Position numbers and translations under genes: made by a program. From positions 1 through 64,000 of the forward strand of contig DKML01000020.1 in the NCBI GenBank assembly GCA_002470515.1: DNA of 64,000 nt, given 5' to 3'. Positions 55,676 through 64,000 of the stretch are shown here, in pieces (the stretch's first letter is position 1; each line of letters opens with the position of its first letter). Source of the stretch: Proteobacteria bacterium UBA7415 (GTDB lineage Bacteria > Pseudomonadota > Gammaproteobacteria > Arenicellales > Arenicellaceae). Under the pieces are notes generated by a model that saw only the letters and a program-made list of their open reading frames with translations, made no database searches and had not been told where the DNA came from.

Positions 55676-56440
55676 ATGCCCAAAACAGAGATACCCGATG
55701 CCGATAAGCAAGAAGCTAACGGCGGATTTAGAAGAATTTTGCTCAAGCTTAGTGGCGAGGCCTTAGCTGGCACCAAGGGCGATCAAAAATTTGGTATCGA
55801 CGCAGCAACACTTAACTCGGTATGTCAGGAAATTGCTGACGTCGTTAAGACAGGCACCCAGGTTGCCGTCGTCATCGGCGGCGGTAACTTCTTTAGGGGC
55901 ATTAGTGCTTCTGAATCAGGCATCGAGCGTGCTACAGCCGATTATATTGGCATGCTAGCAACGGTTATGAATGCACTCGCATTGCAGCAAGGTTTGAAGC
56001 AGTGCGGTATCGAAGCCCGAGTTCAATCGGCTATTCCTATCTCTCCAGTGTCCGAACCCTATGTACGATTGCGCGCGCTTAAGCATCTAAATCTTAAGCG
56101 AGTCGTTATTTTTGCAGCCGGTACCGGTAACCCTTATTTCACCACGGATACTGCCGCTAGTTTAAGAGCGGCTGAGATGAACGCTAATATCTTAGTTAAA
56201 GCGACTAAGGTAGACGGTGTTTACGATAAGGACCCGATGCAACACGATGATGCGATTAAGTATGACGTAGTCAGCTACGACGATGTTCTGCAAAAGCGCC
56301 TAAAGGTGATGGATGCCACCGCTATCGCGCTGTGCCGAGACAATAGTATGGATATGCGTGTCTTGTCGATTAACGAACGTGGTGCGCTAAGTCGCATGGC
56401 TAATGGTGAGCCCATTGGTACCTTGATTACAGGAAGATAA
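55676..56440 (+). CDS. pyrH: UMP kinase
   Basis: A 254-residue amino-acid-kinase-family enzyme that phosphorylates UMP to UDP. RRILLKLSGEALAGTKG is the phosphate-binding start, VAVVIGGGNFFRGISA follows, and VFAAGTGNPYFTTDTAASLRA and KVDGVYDKDP complete the active site (position of the first uses the sequence VIFAAGTGNPYF). An N-terminal extension of about 17 residues precedes the core. Conserved order tsf-pyrH-frr. Confidence 0.97.
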   Translation: MPKTEIPDADKQEANGGFRRILLKLSGEALAGTKGDQKFGIDAATLNSVCQEIADVVKTGTQVAVVIGGGNFFRGISASESGIERATADYIGMLATVMNALALQQGLKQCGIEARVQSAIPISPVSEPYVRLRALKHLNLKRVVIFAAGTGNPYFTTDTAASLRAAEMNANILVKATKVDGVYDKDPMQHDDAIKYDVVSYDDVLQKRLKVMDATAIALCRDNSMDMRVLSINERGALSRMANGEPIGTLITGR

Positions 56441-56552
56441 GGCGTCGTAATAACAAGCAGGTTAATCACGTTAATTTGCACAGGCAGTATCAATATAATT
56501 GGCTATAATCTTCAGCCTAATAATTAAACACCCAGATCCGCGTAGGTAAATT

Positions 56553-57110
56553 ATGATCGACGAAATCCTTAAAGATGCAGAATCACGCATGAACAAGAGC
56601 ATCGAGTCCATGATGTCAGATATGGCGAAGATTCGTACTGGCCGCGCAAGCCCCGCTCTTATCAATCACTTGGAGGTTGATTACTACGGAGTTCGTACGC
56701 CGTTGGATCAGGTCGCCAATATCAACGTACAAGATGCACGTACTCTTGCGGTTCAGCCGTGGGAAAAAAACATGGTGCCTGTGGTTGAAAAAGCCATCAT
56801 GGAAGCAAATCTCGGTTTCAACCCGATGACAGCTGGCGATCTAATTAGAATACCTTTGCCTCCTCTAACAGAAGAGCGTCGCAAAGAAATGGTTAAGATT
56901 GCGTCTGGTGAGGGCGAAAACGGTAAGATCGCCATTCGAAATATTCGACGCGATGCGAACAGCGATTTTAAGTCGTTGTTAAAGGACAAAGAAATAAGTG
57001 AAGATGATGACAAGCGGGCGCAAGACGATATTCAAAAGTTAACTGACACGTTTGTACAGAAAATTGATGAGATCGTACAAGAGAAAGAAGTAGAAATAAT
57101 GCACGTCTAA
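56553..57110 (+). CDS. frr: Ribosome recycling factor
   Basis: A 185-residue factor that splits post-termination ribosomes with EF-G. The family stretches [26 protein letters not shown] and [29 protein letters not shown] are present, with a three-helix bundle C-terminus ([24 protein letters not shown]). Full length. It follows pyrH after 112 bases. Confidence 0.98.
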   Translation: MIDEILKDAESRMNKSIESMMSDMAKIRTGRASPALINHLEVDYYGVRTPLDQVANINVQDARTLAVQPWEKNMVPVVEKAIMEANLGFNPMTAGDLIRIPLPPLTEERRKEMVKIASGEGENGKIAIRNIRRDANSDFKSLLKDKEISEDDDKRAQDDIQKLTDTFVQKIDEIVQEKEVEIMHV

Positions 57111-57250
57111 TGTGATCTGGTTTATTTAGTCGAAATATAAATCCTCTAGATGCCACGTCCATACGCGGTTTATTTGAAGTGCTGGGGAGCGTAAGTAGAT
57201 CAATAGTGAGCGCTTTGCTCCCTAAATGACAAAATAAAGGTGATTCGGCT

Positions 57251-58021
57251 GTGTTCGAGTTTTTCAAGAGATTCAAGCGCAAGAAGAAGCGAGCTATTCT
57301 TACGCCGAAACCGAAGCATATTGCTGTCATAATGGACGGCAATGGGCGCTGGGCCAACGCAAAGGGTTTAAGCCGAGTTGCAGGACACAAAAAGGGCGTA
57401 GATTCAGTAAAAAATCTTATCAAGGGATGCTTGCAACACGACGTACCCTATTTATCTATTTTCGCATTTTCTAGTGAGAATTGGAGTCGTCCGAGCACAG
57501 AAGTAAGTGCACTCATGGAGTTGCTATCTAGCGCATTGTTGCATCAATCCAAAAAGCTCCATGAAAACGGGGTTAAGCTTACCATCATAGGCGATACTTC
57601 TAAGTTGGATCCGAGTATTCAACGTCTTGCCTCTGAAGCGATCGCGCTCACCTCAAACAACACTGCCTTACATTTTAACGTGGCTATCAATTATGGTGGT
57701 CGTTGGGATATAGTAAATGCGGCGCGTACATTAGCGCAAAGGGTAAAGGATGGCGAGATGTCTGTAGAAGATATCGACGAAGAAAGTTTCGGATCCGAGT
57801 TGGCAACGGCGGGTATTCCTGACCCAGATTTATACATTCGCACAAGTGGTGAGTATCGGTTAAGCAATTTTATGCTTTGGCAAGCAGCCTATTCTGAGTT
57901 TTATTTCGTGGATACCTTGTGGCCTGATTTTGACGAGGATGCTTTTACTGAAGCGTTGTATCGGTATACTCATCGAGACCGACGATTTGGTGCGGCCGAA
58001 GATAAAATTAAGCAGACGTAG
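57251..58021 (+). CDS. uppS: Undecaprenyl diphosphate synthase (cis-prenyltransferase)
   Basis: A 256-residue enzyme that makes the C55 lipid carrier for peptidoglycan. HIAVIMDGNGRWANAKGLSRVAGHKKG (about residues 25-51) carries the catalytic Asp. LSIFAFSSENWSRP and the C-terminal DLYIRTSGEYRLSNFMLWQAAYSEFYF are conserved. The start is a GTG preceded by AAAGGTGA. A basic N-terminus (FKRFKRKKKR) suggests membrane association. Confidence 0.97.
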   Translation: MFEFFKRFKRKKKRAILTPKPKHIAVIMDGNGRWANAKGLSRVAGHKKGVDSVKNLIKGCLQHDVPYLSIFAFSSENWSRPSTEVSALMELLSSALLHQSKKLHENGVKLTIIGDTSKLDPSIQRLASEAIALTSNNTALHFNVAINYGGRWDIVNAARTLAQRVKDGEMSVEDIDEESFGSELATAGIPDPDLYIRTSGEYRLSNFMLWQAAYSEFYFVDTLWPDFDEDAFTEALYRYTHRDRRFGAAEDKIKQT

Positions 58022-58171
58022 TTTGCATGTGGTCGTAGTTCGTTTGTGGTTAAGGTCTTGTGTAAGCGATTGAATCGGGAAAGTTTGCGGCTTAGAGCGG
58101 GTGCATTAGAGCAATAATAATTAAACCAGTAGAAACTACGCAAAAAGGGAAGATTCCCAAAGGAGGCTAGA

Positions 58172-58975
58172 TTGCTTAAACAAAGAATAATGACAGCTAT
58201 CGTCTTAGTGGCTGTTGTCCTAGCAGCGCTATTTGCAGAAAACGATATTTATTGGCGTTTGATGATTTCGGCTGTCGTGTTAGTCGGATTTTGGGAGTGG
58301 CTTAAGTTTTGTGAGCTCGACAATGTTGCTTCTAAAGCCGTCAGTTATATATTGTTTGTGTGGCTTCTTTATCCTCTACATCTAGGCGCCTATACGGTAC
58401 CGGTGGTGGTTTTGGCGGCGTGCAGTCTATGGGTTGCGTTGTTCTTGTTTACCCTAAAAGACAAATTTCAATTCTTTAATGAACCTTTGGTTAAGCTGGT
58501 AATTGGCATCCTATTATTGAATGTTATTGGTTGGCTAGTTGTTGAATACAAGTCGATTGAGCATGGAATTTTATGGTTGCTGGCGTTCTTACTAACCACG
58601 GTGGCTGCCGATGTTGGTGCGTATTTCGTTGGTCGAAAATATGGTAAACACCCACTTGCTCCAAGTGTGAGCCCAGGTAAAACCATTGAGGGGATGCTAG
58701 GCGGACTCGCACTAGTTGTGATCGTTTTCACCCCGATCTACTTATTCTTCTTCGATGCACGCATGGCCATGGCCCTAGTCGCAGTTAGTATTATCACCGC
58801 TGCGGTTTCGGTGGCTGGCGATCTTTTCGAGAGCAAATTAAAACGGCACGTAGGTCTAAAGGACAGCAGCAATATCTTACCGGGCCATGGCGGAATTCTT
58901 GACCGGATAGATAGCATGCTCGCGGCTGCCCCGTTCTTTGCGGCTGGGCTAATTATTTTGGGTTTTTGGAAGTAA
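58172..58975 (+). CDS. cdsA: Phosphatidate cytidylyltransferase
   Basis: A 267-residue integral membrane enzyme that makes CDP-diacylglycerol, the substrate of PssA. There are about seven membrane segments. The signature SKLKRHVGLKDSSNILPGHGGILDRIDS near the C-terminus is intact. The start is a TTG, chosen for the strong AAAGGAGG a few bases upstream; MLKQRIMTAIVLVAVV fits the family. Confidence 0.97.
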   Translation: MLKQRIMTAIVLVAVVLAALFAENDIYWRLMISAVVLVGFWEWLKFCELDNVASKAVSYILFVWLLYPLHLGAYTVPVVVLAACSLWVALFLFTLKDKFQFFNEPLVKLVIGILLLNVIGWLVVEYKSIEHGILWLLAFLLTTVAADVGAYFVGRKYGKHPLAPSVSPGKTIEGMLGGLALVVIVFTPIYLFFFDARMAMALVAVSIITAAVSVAGDLFESKLKRHVGLKDSSNILPGHGGILDRIDSMLAAAPFFAAGLIILGFWK

Positions 58976-59153
58976 TCTTTTTTAAGCAATCTGTAACATA
59001 CGCCTTTAAACAACACTGCTGAGAGGCTCCCATTAGTAAGGCCCGCCTAAGTGCAGGGTTTAATCGTCGGCACATAAAAGCCAATTCATATTAAATTTCT
59101 CGGCGATTTGTTGATGTGTCGGGTACCAATAAACAGCGAATAACTGATACCCC

Positions 59154-60356
59154 ATGAGCAAGCCCGCCAACGCAGCAGAGATTGAAAGAATCGCCGTTCT
59201 AGGTTCAACCGGTTCTGTGGGTACTAGTACGCTAGATGTGCTGCGCATGCACCCGCAAAAGTATTGTGTGGAGGTGCTCACCAGTAATACCCGTATCGAT
59301 GTTCTACGAGAGCAAATAGGGGAATTTAAACCGCGCTTTGCTGTGGTAAGTGATCCGGAGAGCGCGAGTATCTTAGCGCAGGAGTTTGCGCAAGATTCTT
59401 CCGTAACTATATTGAGTGGAGCGCGGGCTTTAGAAGAGGTAGTGGCTCTACCTCAGGTCGATACAGTCATGGCGGCGATAGTAGGGGCGGCAGGGCTAGC
59501 ATCGGCTCTTTGCGCTGTAGAGCATGGCAAAAAGGTGCTCATTGCGAATAAGGAGCCTTTGGTTATGACGGGTCGCTTGTTCATGCAAACGGCTGAACGG
59601 ACGGGGGCAATTATTCTTCCGATCGATAGCGAGCACAATGCGGTTTTTCAGTGCCTCCCAGCAGACCAGTCAATGCGCGATGTTTCGCGAGTTCATTTAA
59701 CCGCCTCGGGTGGCCCATTTCGTGGCAAATCGTGGAACACTTTAAAAGACGTAACCCCAGAACAAGCGTGTGCGCATCCTAACTGGACAATGGGGCGAAA
59801 GATTTCGGTTGATTCCGCAACCATGATGAATAAAGGCTTAGAGCTTATCGAAGCAAGCGCTTTGTTTGACCTTCCTGCGCGCCAGCTGGATGTCTTGATT
59901 CACCCGCAGAGCATCATTCACAGTTTAGTAGAGTACATCGATGGCTCTTTCTTAGCGCAACTGGGTGCTCCAGACATGCGTATCCCAATTGCCCACGCAC
60001 TCGCGTGGCCAGACCGTGTAGCGTCAGGTGCTGATACGCTAAACTTGGCTGAGATTGCGAGACTGGATTTTACGGCTCCAGATTTGGATAATATTCCGTG
60101 TTTGGCTCTGGCCCTCAGCGCAGCGGAGCAGGGTGGTGCAGTGCCTATTGTACTTAATGCCGCCAACGAAGTAGCGGTTGAAGCGTTCTTACAAAAACAA
60201 ATTGGATTTACGCAGATACCTCAAATTATTGAGGATACGATCGATACGTTCCTGGCAGCTAATTCCGCAAGTGCTCCAGAAAACTTGGCAGGCGTATTAA
60301 ACATTGATAATGATGCCCGACTTAGAGCTGCTGCACGGCTAAGCTCGCGGCCTTAA
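59154..60356 (+). CDS. dxr: 1-deoxy-D-xylulose-5-phosphate reductoisomerase
   Basis: A 400-residue enzyme of the MEP isoprenoid pathway, target of fosmidomycin. The NADPH motif LGSTGSVGTSTLDVL is at residues 16-30. ANKEPLVMTGRLF and the metal/substrate region PIDSEHNAVFQCL (Asp and Glu) follow, then LTASGGPFRGK and HPNWTMGRKISVDSATMMNKGLE. Note Pro in KEPLV, where Ser or Ala (KESLV/KEALV) is usual. It supplies precursors for UppS. Confidence 0.97.
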   Translation: MSKPANAAEIERIAVLGSTGSVGTSTLDVLRMHPQKYCVEVLTSNTRIDVLREQIGEFKPRFAVVSDPESASILAQEFAQDSSVTILSGARALEEVVALPQVDTVMAAIVGAAGLASALCAVEHGKKVLIANKEPLVMTGRLFMQTAERTGAIILPIDSEHNAVFQCLPADQSMRDVSRVHLTASGGPFRGKSWNTLKDVTPEQACAHPNWTMGRKISVDSATMMNKGLELIEASALFDLPARQLDVLIHPQSIIHSLVEYIDGSFLAQLGAPDMRIPIAHALAWPDRVASGADTLNLAEIARLDFTAPDLDNIPCLALALSAAEQGGAVPIVLNAANEVAVEAFLQKQIGFTQIPQIIEDTIDTFLAANSASAPENLAGVLNIDNDARLRAAARLSSRP

Positions 60357-60382
60357 TTGAGTATTTACTCCCGATATAATTT

Positions 60383-61780
60383 ATGAGTCTTTTGTATAGC
60401 GTCGTTGGTTTTTTAGTTGCGATTTCCATTTTGGTCGCGGTGCACGAATTTGGTCATTTTTGGGCCGCTCGACGCTTAGGTGTGAAAGTGCTCAAGTTTT
60501 CAATTGGGTTCGGAAAGCCGTTATGGAGCCGAGTCTCAGGGCCAGATCAAACTGAATACCGAATTGCAGCAATACCATTGGGGGGCTATGTGCAAATGTT
60601 GGGGGAGGGTGATTCCGACACACCAATAGACCCTAAAGACGCGCATCGTACATTTGATGTGCAACCTATATGGAAGCGTTCGATAATTGCAGCGGCAGGC
60701 CCAGCCATTAATTTCTTGTTTGCTGCACTATTATTCATGTTCTTAGGCTTTGGCACAGAACAACAGTTTAAGCCGGTATTCGGTGAATTACCTGCTACCT
60801 CCAAGCTTACAGAGCTTGGAGTGACTGCAGGCGATCGCTTGTTGGAAGTAGACGGAAAAGCTGTCGCTCATTTAAGCGAATACAATCTTTACATTTTTAA
60901 CCAAGTGCTTAAAGGCCAACCAATTGAGTTCAAAGTTGAAGGTTCTAGTGATAATGCCAATGGTGCTCGGGGTGCTCAAGGCAGCGTTCGAACAGTTCTC
61001 TTGCCTACAGCAGATATGCCTTTGTACAACATCAATCCGTCGAGTTTAATCTATCAGGTTGGATTGATCCCGTACTTCCCGCCCGCAGACACTACTCTTG
61101 GTACGGTGCTAGAGGATTCACCGGCTTATGCTGCTGGGTTGCGCTCGGGTGATCGCATTATCAATATTAATGGTGTCGACGTTACGGTTTGGCGAGAGCT
61201 AACGGACCTTGTTTCTCCAAATGCAGGTCAATCTATCGACCTAAGGTATGAGCGTAAAGGCTTAGCCTACGATATTGTGCTGACGCCTAAACTTACGGGC
61301 GAAGGAGAGCTCGCTCGAGGAGTCATCGGGGTAGGCCGCGTTAATCCTGTACTGACAGATAACGAGCTGGTGACTGTGAGTAAGTCTGTACCACAGGCAT
61401 TGGTGCACGGGGTTGAACAAACCTGGTTAATATCGTCATTAACGGTCAGAATGCTTGGAAAAATGTTGACCTTACAAGTATCACCAAAAAACGTAAACGG
61501 GCCAATTACCATCGCCGATGTGGCAGGTCAAACGCTTCAGATTGACTGGCAGGCTTATATTCATTTTTTGGCGGTAATCAGTATTAGTTTAGGTATTATG
61601 AATCTATTACCCATTCCTATGCTCGATGGCGGCCACCTAATGATGTTCGCTGTAGAGGGTGTGGCGGGTCGTGCTGCTTCGGAGCGCTTCTATATGGCAG
61701 GCCAGAAAGTTGGTGTCTTGCTGCTTGTCGGCTTAATGAGCCTGGCGTTTTATAATGATATTTTTAGGTTATTGAATTAA
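60383..61780 (+). CDS. rseP: RseP site-2 intramembrane metalloprotease
   Basis: A 465-residue inner-membrane zinc protease that cuts anti-sigma factor RseA to release sigma-E. The zinc site AVHEFGHFWAARR (HExxH) is in the first membrane helix at about residues 20-32. Two PDZ domains lie in the periplasmic part (around LTELGVTAGDRLLEVDG and SPAYAAGLRSGDRIININGV). The third zinc ligand is the Asp in LLPIPMLDGGHL. It directly precedes bamA, the conserved neighbour. Confidence 0.97.
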   Translation: MSLLYSVVGFLVAISILVAVHEFGHFWAARRLGVKVLKFSIGFGKPLWSRVSGPDQTEYRIAAIPLGGYVQMLGEGDSDTPIDPKDAHRTFDVQPIWKRSIIAAAGPAINFLFAALLFMFLGFGTEQQFKPVFGELPATSKLTELGVTAGDRLLEVDGKAVAHLSEYNLYIFNQVLKGQPIEFKVEGSSDNANGARGAQGSVRTVLLPTADMPLYNINPSSLIYQVGLIPYFPPADTTLGTVLEDSPAYAAGLRSGDRIININGVDVTVWRELTDLVSPNAGQSIDLRYERKGLAYDIVLTPKLTGEGELARGVIGVGRVNPVLTDNELVTVSKSVPQALVHGVEQTWLISSLTVRMLGKMLTLQVSPKNVNGPITIADVAGQTLQIDWQAYIHFLAVISISLGIMNLLPIPMLDGGHLMMFAVEGVAGRAASERFYMAGQKVGVLLLVGLMSLAFYNDIFRLLN

Positions 61781-61822
61781 ACTCCTTGATCAACTCAAAG
61801 CTAAATTATGTTTGTTTTACTG

Positions 61823-61900
61823 GTTTGAAGGTTTTCAAACAAGGGGTTGGGCTTTAATTTTCTCTCTGAGGGCGCCACACAGGTCTGTGCGCGTAGAGAG
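61823..61900 (+). promoter_or_regulatory. Two hairpins between rseP and bamA
   Basis: GTTTGAA/TTCAAAC (61823-61840) is a 7-pair stem. The second structure, 61862-61900, stacks CTCTCT/AGAGAG, GCG/CGC and CACAG/CTGTG with small bulges. Neither has a T-run. They could lower read-through into bamA or be part of its leader. A weak sigma-E-like pattern (GAACAA then TCTCT, 15 bases apart) near 61906 is not strong enough to call. Confidence 0.4.
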
Positions 61901-62012
61901 TATTTGAACAAACAGCCTTTCCGCAATCTCTTAGCGAGTCTTTGAGATACCATTTTCAGTCGCGGGGCTGGTTAAATATGAATCCGCAGGATCACATCAA
62001 GAGATGTTTAGA

Positions 62013-64000
62013 ATGAAAAAAATTGTCGTTTCGATCTTAGTCTATAGTTTTGCCGCACTTGCACTGGCTCAGCAAAATTTTGTGGTATCAGACATTAAAG
62101 TGACTGGTCTGCAAAGAATTTCCGCAGGAGCCTTGTTTAATTTGTTACCGATACGAGTCGGCGACGAATTTGACAGCGCAGAATCGGGAGAAGTGATTCG
62201 CGAACTTTATAAGTCAGGATTCTTCAAAAACATTGAGTTGGCGACTGAGGGAACGGTTCTTAAAGTCGACGTTCTTGAATACCCGTCTATTTCACGAATC
62301 GAATTTTTTGGCAACAAACTGATCAAAGAAGAAGCTCTACGAGAGGCCTTAGGCGATAACGATTTTGTTGAAGGTCGAGTGTTCAAGCCAAACGTTCTAG
62401 AGCAAGTTGAACAAGAGCTTAAACGGCAATACCTAAATCAAGGCAAATATAACGCTCAAGTCGGCACTGAAGTTACCGATCTACCTCGTAATCGAGTATC
62501 GGTAAAACTTCACGTTAAAGAAGGACCAACCGCTAAGATTAAGAAGATTAATATTATTGGCAATACGTACTTTAGCGACAAAATGCTTCTGGATGAATTT
62601 GAATCCACTGATAGCATCCCTTTTTGGCGCTTTTGGGGTTCTGAAGACCAGTACTCAAGAGAAAAAGTGAGTGGTGACCTTGAAACATTAACCAGTTTTT
62701 ATCAAGACCAAGGGTTCTTGGATTTTAATATAGTTTCAAATCAAGTGAGTATTTCTCCGGAAAAAGACGGTATCTTTCTAACTGTTAATATCGAAGAAGG
62801 CGAACGCTATAAAGTATCTCAATTTGTATTGAATGGTCGCTTAGTCGTTTCAGAAGATGAGCTTCTTCCCTATGTTTTTATTGCGCCTGGTAAAACTTAC
62901 TCTCGCCGAGCGGTTGATGCGACTGTGGAGGCTATTGGAAGTCGATTAGCGGAAGAGGGTTACTCTTATGCCGAAATCGTACCGGTGCCTGACATAGATC
63001 GCGAAGCAAACACTGTGGGCTTTTCGATTAACGTTCGTCCGGGTCTTCGTGTGTACGTTCGTCGAATTGACATTATTGGTAACACGCTGACTAATGACAC
63101 AGTCGTTCGCCGAGAACTTCGCCAGAACGAAGGTGCTGCATTTTCACCAAGTAGAGTTAACCGCTCAAAGATTAGGTTGCAGCGATTAAGCTTTTTCGAT
63201 GAAGTTGCGATCGAAACGATTCCGGTTTCAGGTCGGGATGATCAAGTTGATCTGGAAGTTAAAGTTAAAGAGCGACCAACGGGTAGTTTCTTATTCGGCC
63301 TAGGTTACTCGGGTGATGATGGCGCATTAGTGCAAGCTTCCGTATCGCAATCAAATTTATTCGGTAGTGGTAACTTGCTCAATTTTTCGGTGCAACGTTC
63401 AGACATCATTCAATCGGTTACACTTCAGCACACTAACCCATATTACACTCGTGGCGGCATTAGCCGTACGATCGGAATTAGTGGGCGAAGTATCGATTCA
63501 ACGCGAGCCAATACCTCGGCCTACATTACCGAGACACTGGGGTTGAACGTAAACTACTTATTCCCAATAAACGAAAACAACTCTTTTTCGCTTGGTGCTG
63601 GAATAGAGCGCATGGATCTACAAGCGACTCCGTTTTCTGTTCCCGAAGTGGCTGATTTTATTAACGAAAATCCGGAAAATGACCTGATTTCGTTAAGTAC
63701 AGCATTTGTGCATGACACTAGAGACAGTTTACTTTACCCGACCGCCGGTAAAAATCTTCGAGTGTCCGCCGAGATATCGACGCCTGGTAGCGATCTTGAG
63801 TATTACCGATTGAACTTAGACAGCAGTATCTATTTTCCGATCACACGCAAGGCTGCATTTAAGCTTGGGTTAGGAATAGGGTATGGCGATGGTTACGGTG
63901 ACACAGAAGCATTACCGTTTTTCAAACACTACTTTGCAGGTGGTTCATCATCTGTTCGTGGTTTTGAAGCACGTTCTCTTGGACCGCGTGACAGTAGCAA
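62013..64000 (+). CDS. bamA: Outer membrane protein assembly factor BamA (partial, cut by window edge)
   Basis: About 662 residues are visible; the gene continues past 64000. The signal peptide is MKKIVVSILVYSFAALALA, then FVVSDIKVTGLQRISAGALFNLLPIRVGD begins the first of five POTRA domains, which run to about residue 420 (last one starting VYVRRIDIIGNTLTNDTVVRRELRQNEG). The Omp85 barrel follows (GSFLFGLGYSGDDGALVQASVSQSNLFGSGN). A late motif, VRGFEARSLGPRD, is the conserved VRGF of the lid loop. BamA folds and inserts outer-membrane proteins with BamB-E; a BamC-like gene is at 39858. The start at 62013 has GAG nine bases upstream; an ATG at 62004 would add three residues. Confidence 0.97.
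   Translation, partial: MKKIVVSILVYSFAALALAQQNFVVSDIKVTGLQRISAGALFNLLPIRVGDEFDSAESGEVIRELYKSGFFKNIELATEGTVLKVDVLEYPSISRIEFFGNKLIKEEALREALGDNDFVEGRVFKPNVLEQVEQELKRQYLNQGKYNAQVGTEVTDLPRNRVSVKLHVKEGPTAKIKKINIIGNTYFSDKMLLDEFESTDSIPFWRFWGSEDQYSREKVSGDLETLTSFYQDQGFLDFNIVSNQVSISPEKDGIFLTVNIEEGERYKVSQFVLNGRLVVSEDELLPYVFIAPGKTYSRRAVDATVEAIGSRLAEEGYSYAEIVPVPDIDREANTVGFSINVRPGLRVYVRRIDIIGNTLTNDTVVRRELRQNEGAAFSPSRVNRSKIRLQRLSFFDEVAIETIPVSGRDDQVDLEVKVKERPTGSFLFGLGYSGDDGALVQASVSQSNLFGSGNLLNFSVQRSDIIQSVTLQHTNPYYTRGGISRTIGISGRSIDSTRANTSAYITETLGLNVNYLFPINENNSFSLGAGIERMDLQATPFSVPEVADFINENPENDLISLSTAFVHDTRDSLLYPTAGKNLRVSAEISTPGSDLEYYRLNLDSSIYFPITRKAAFKLGLGIGYGDGYGDTEALPFFKHYFAGGSSSVRGFEARSLGPRDSS

Noticed and set aside
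61900..61930. Sigma-E-like promoter before bamA
   Set aside because: The GAACAA and TCTCT elements match the consensus poorly, so it is noted only within the hairpin entry.
62013..64000. Apparent C-terminal truncation of BamA
   Set aside because: The reading frame is open at the window edge; the gene is cut by the window, not damaged.

Overview
The window is a stretch of chromosome from a Gram-negative bacterium, most likely a marine gammaproteobacterium. The evidence is the conserved gene orders smc-zipA-ligA, fimV-truA-trpF-folC-dedD-cvpA-purF-metZ, ilv small/large subunits, dapA-bamC-purC, and map | rpsB-tsf-pyrH-frr-uppS-cdsA-dxr-rseP-bamA. An outer membrane is implied by lpxH, bamA, bamC and fimV. 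The tmRNA tag reads ANDDNYALAA. Genus cannot be assigned from sequence alone.

Region 1 (1-4831) is one end of an integrative element inserted at the 3' end of the tmRNA gene (ssrA). From right to left on the minus strand it carries a P4-type tyrosine integrase, a 347-residue protein I do not recognise, an AlpA-type regulator, two small proteins and a RepA-like RecA-fold ATPase. Most junctions are 4-base overlaps. Beyond the ATPase lies a gene-free stretch with four 10/14-base-spaced repeats, two DnaA-box-like sites and a large inverted repeat. It looks like a replication origin, so the element resembles an autonomously replicating satellite or island. Its far end is outside the window.

Region 2 (4832-10893) holds ssrA and a metabolic cluster: an AcuI-type acryloyl-CoA reductase, a membrane-anchored haloalkane dehalogenase, a short-chain dehydrogenase, a strictosidine-synthase/SMP-30-like beta-propeller, a phytanoyl-CoA-dioxygenase-like oxygenase and queF.

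Region 3 (11316-20946) is chromosome maintenance and division (smc, zipA, ligA), a hypothetical gene, and asd. Region 4 (21481-32091) is fimV followed by the truA-to-metZ block, in which accD, commonly found between trpF and folC, is absent. Region 5 (32223-45631) has a small outer-membrane protein, ftsB, lpxH, acetolactate synthase (ilvI, ilvN), a psd-pssA phospholipid pair, dapA, a bamC-like lipoprotein, purC and purL.

Region 6 (45744-53133) holds an alpha/beta hydrolase, a small exported protein, and a minus-strand run map-glnD-dapD-dapE. With dapA and asd, this window encodes four steps of lysine/diaminopimelate synthesis. Region 7 (53474-64000) is the translation, isoprenoid and envelope block from rpsB to bamA, which runs off the right edge. 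Its S2 protein carries an extra helix-hairpin-helix-type C-terminal domain.

Most of the window is ordinary core genome. The parts most worth a second look are the element's origin-like region and unrecognised protein, three intrinsic-terminator-like hairpins that have no gene upstream of them, and the S2 extension.
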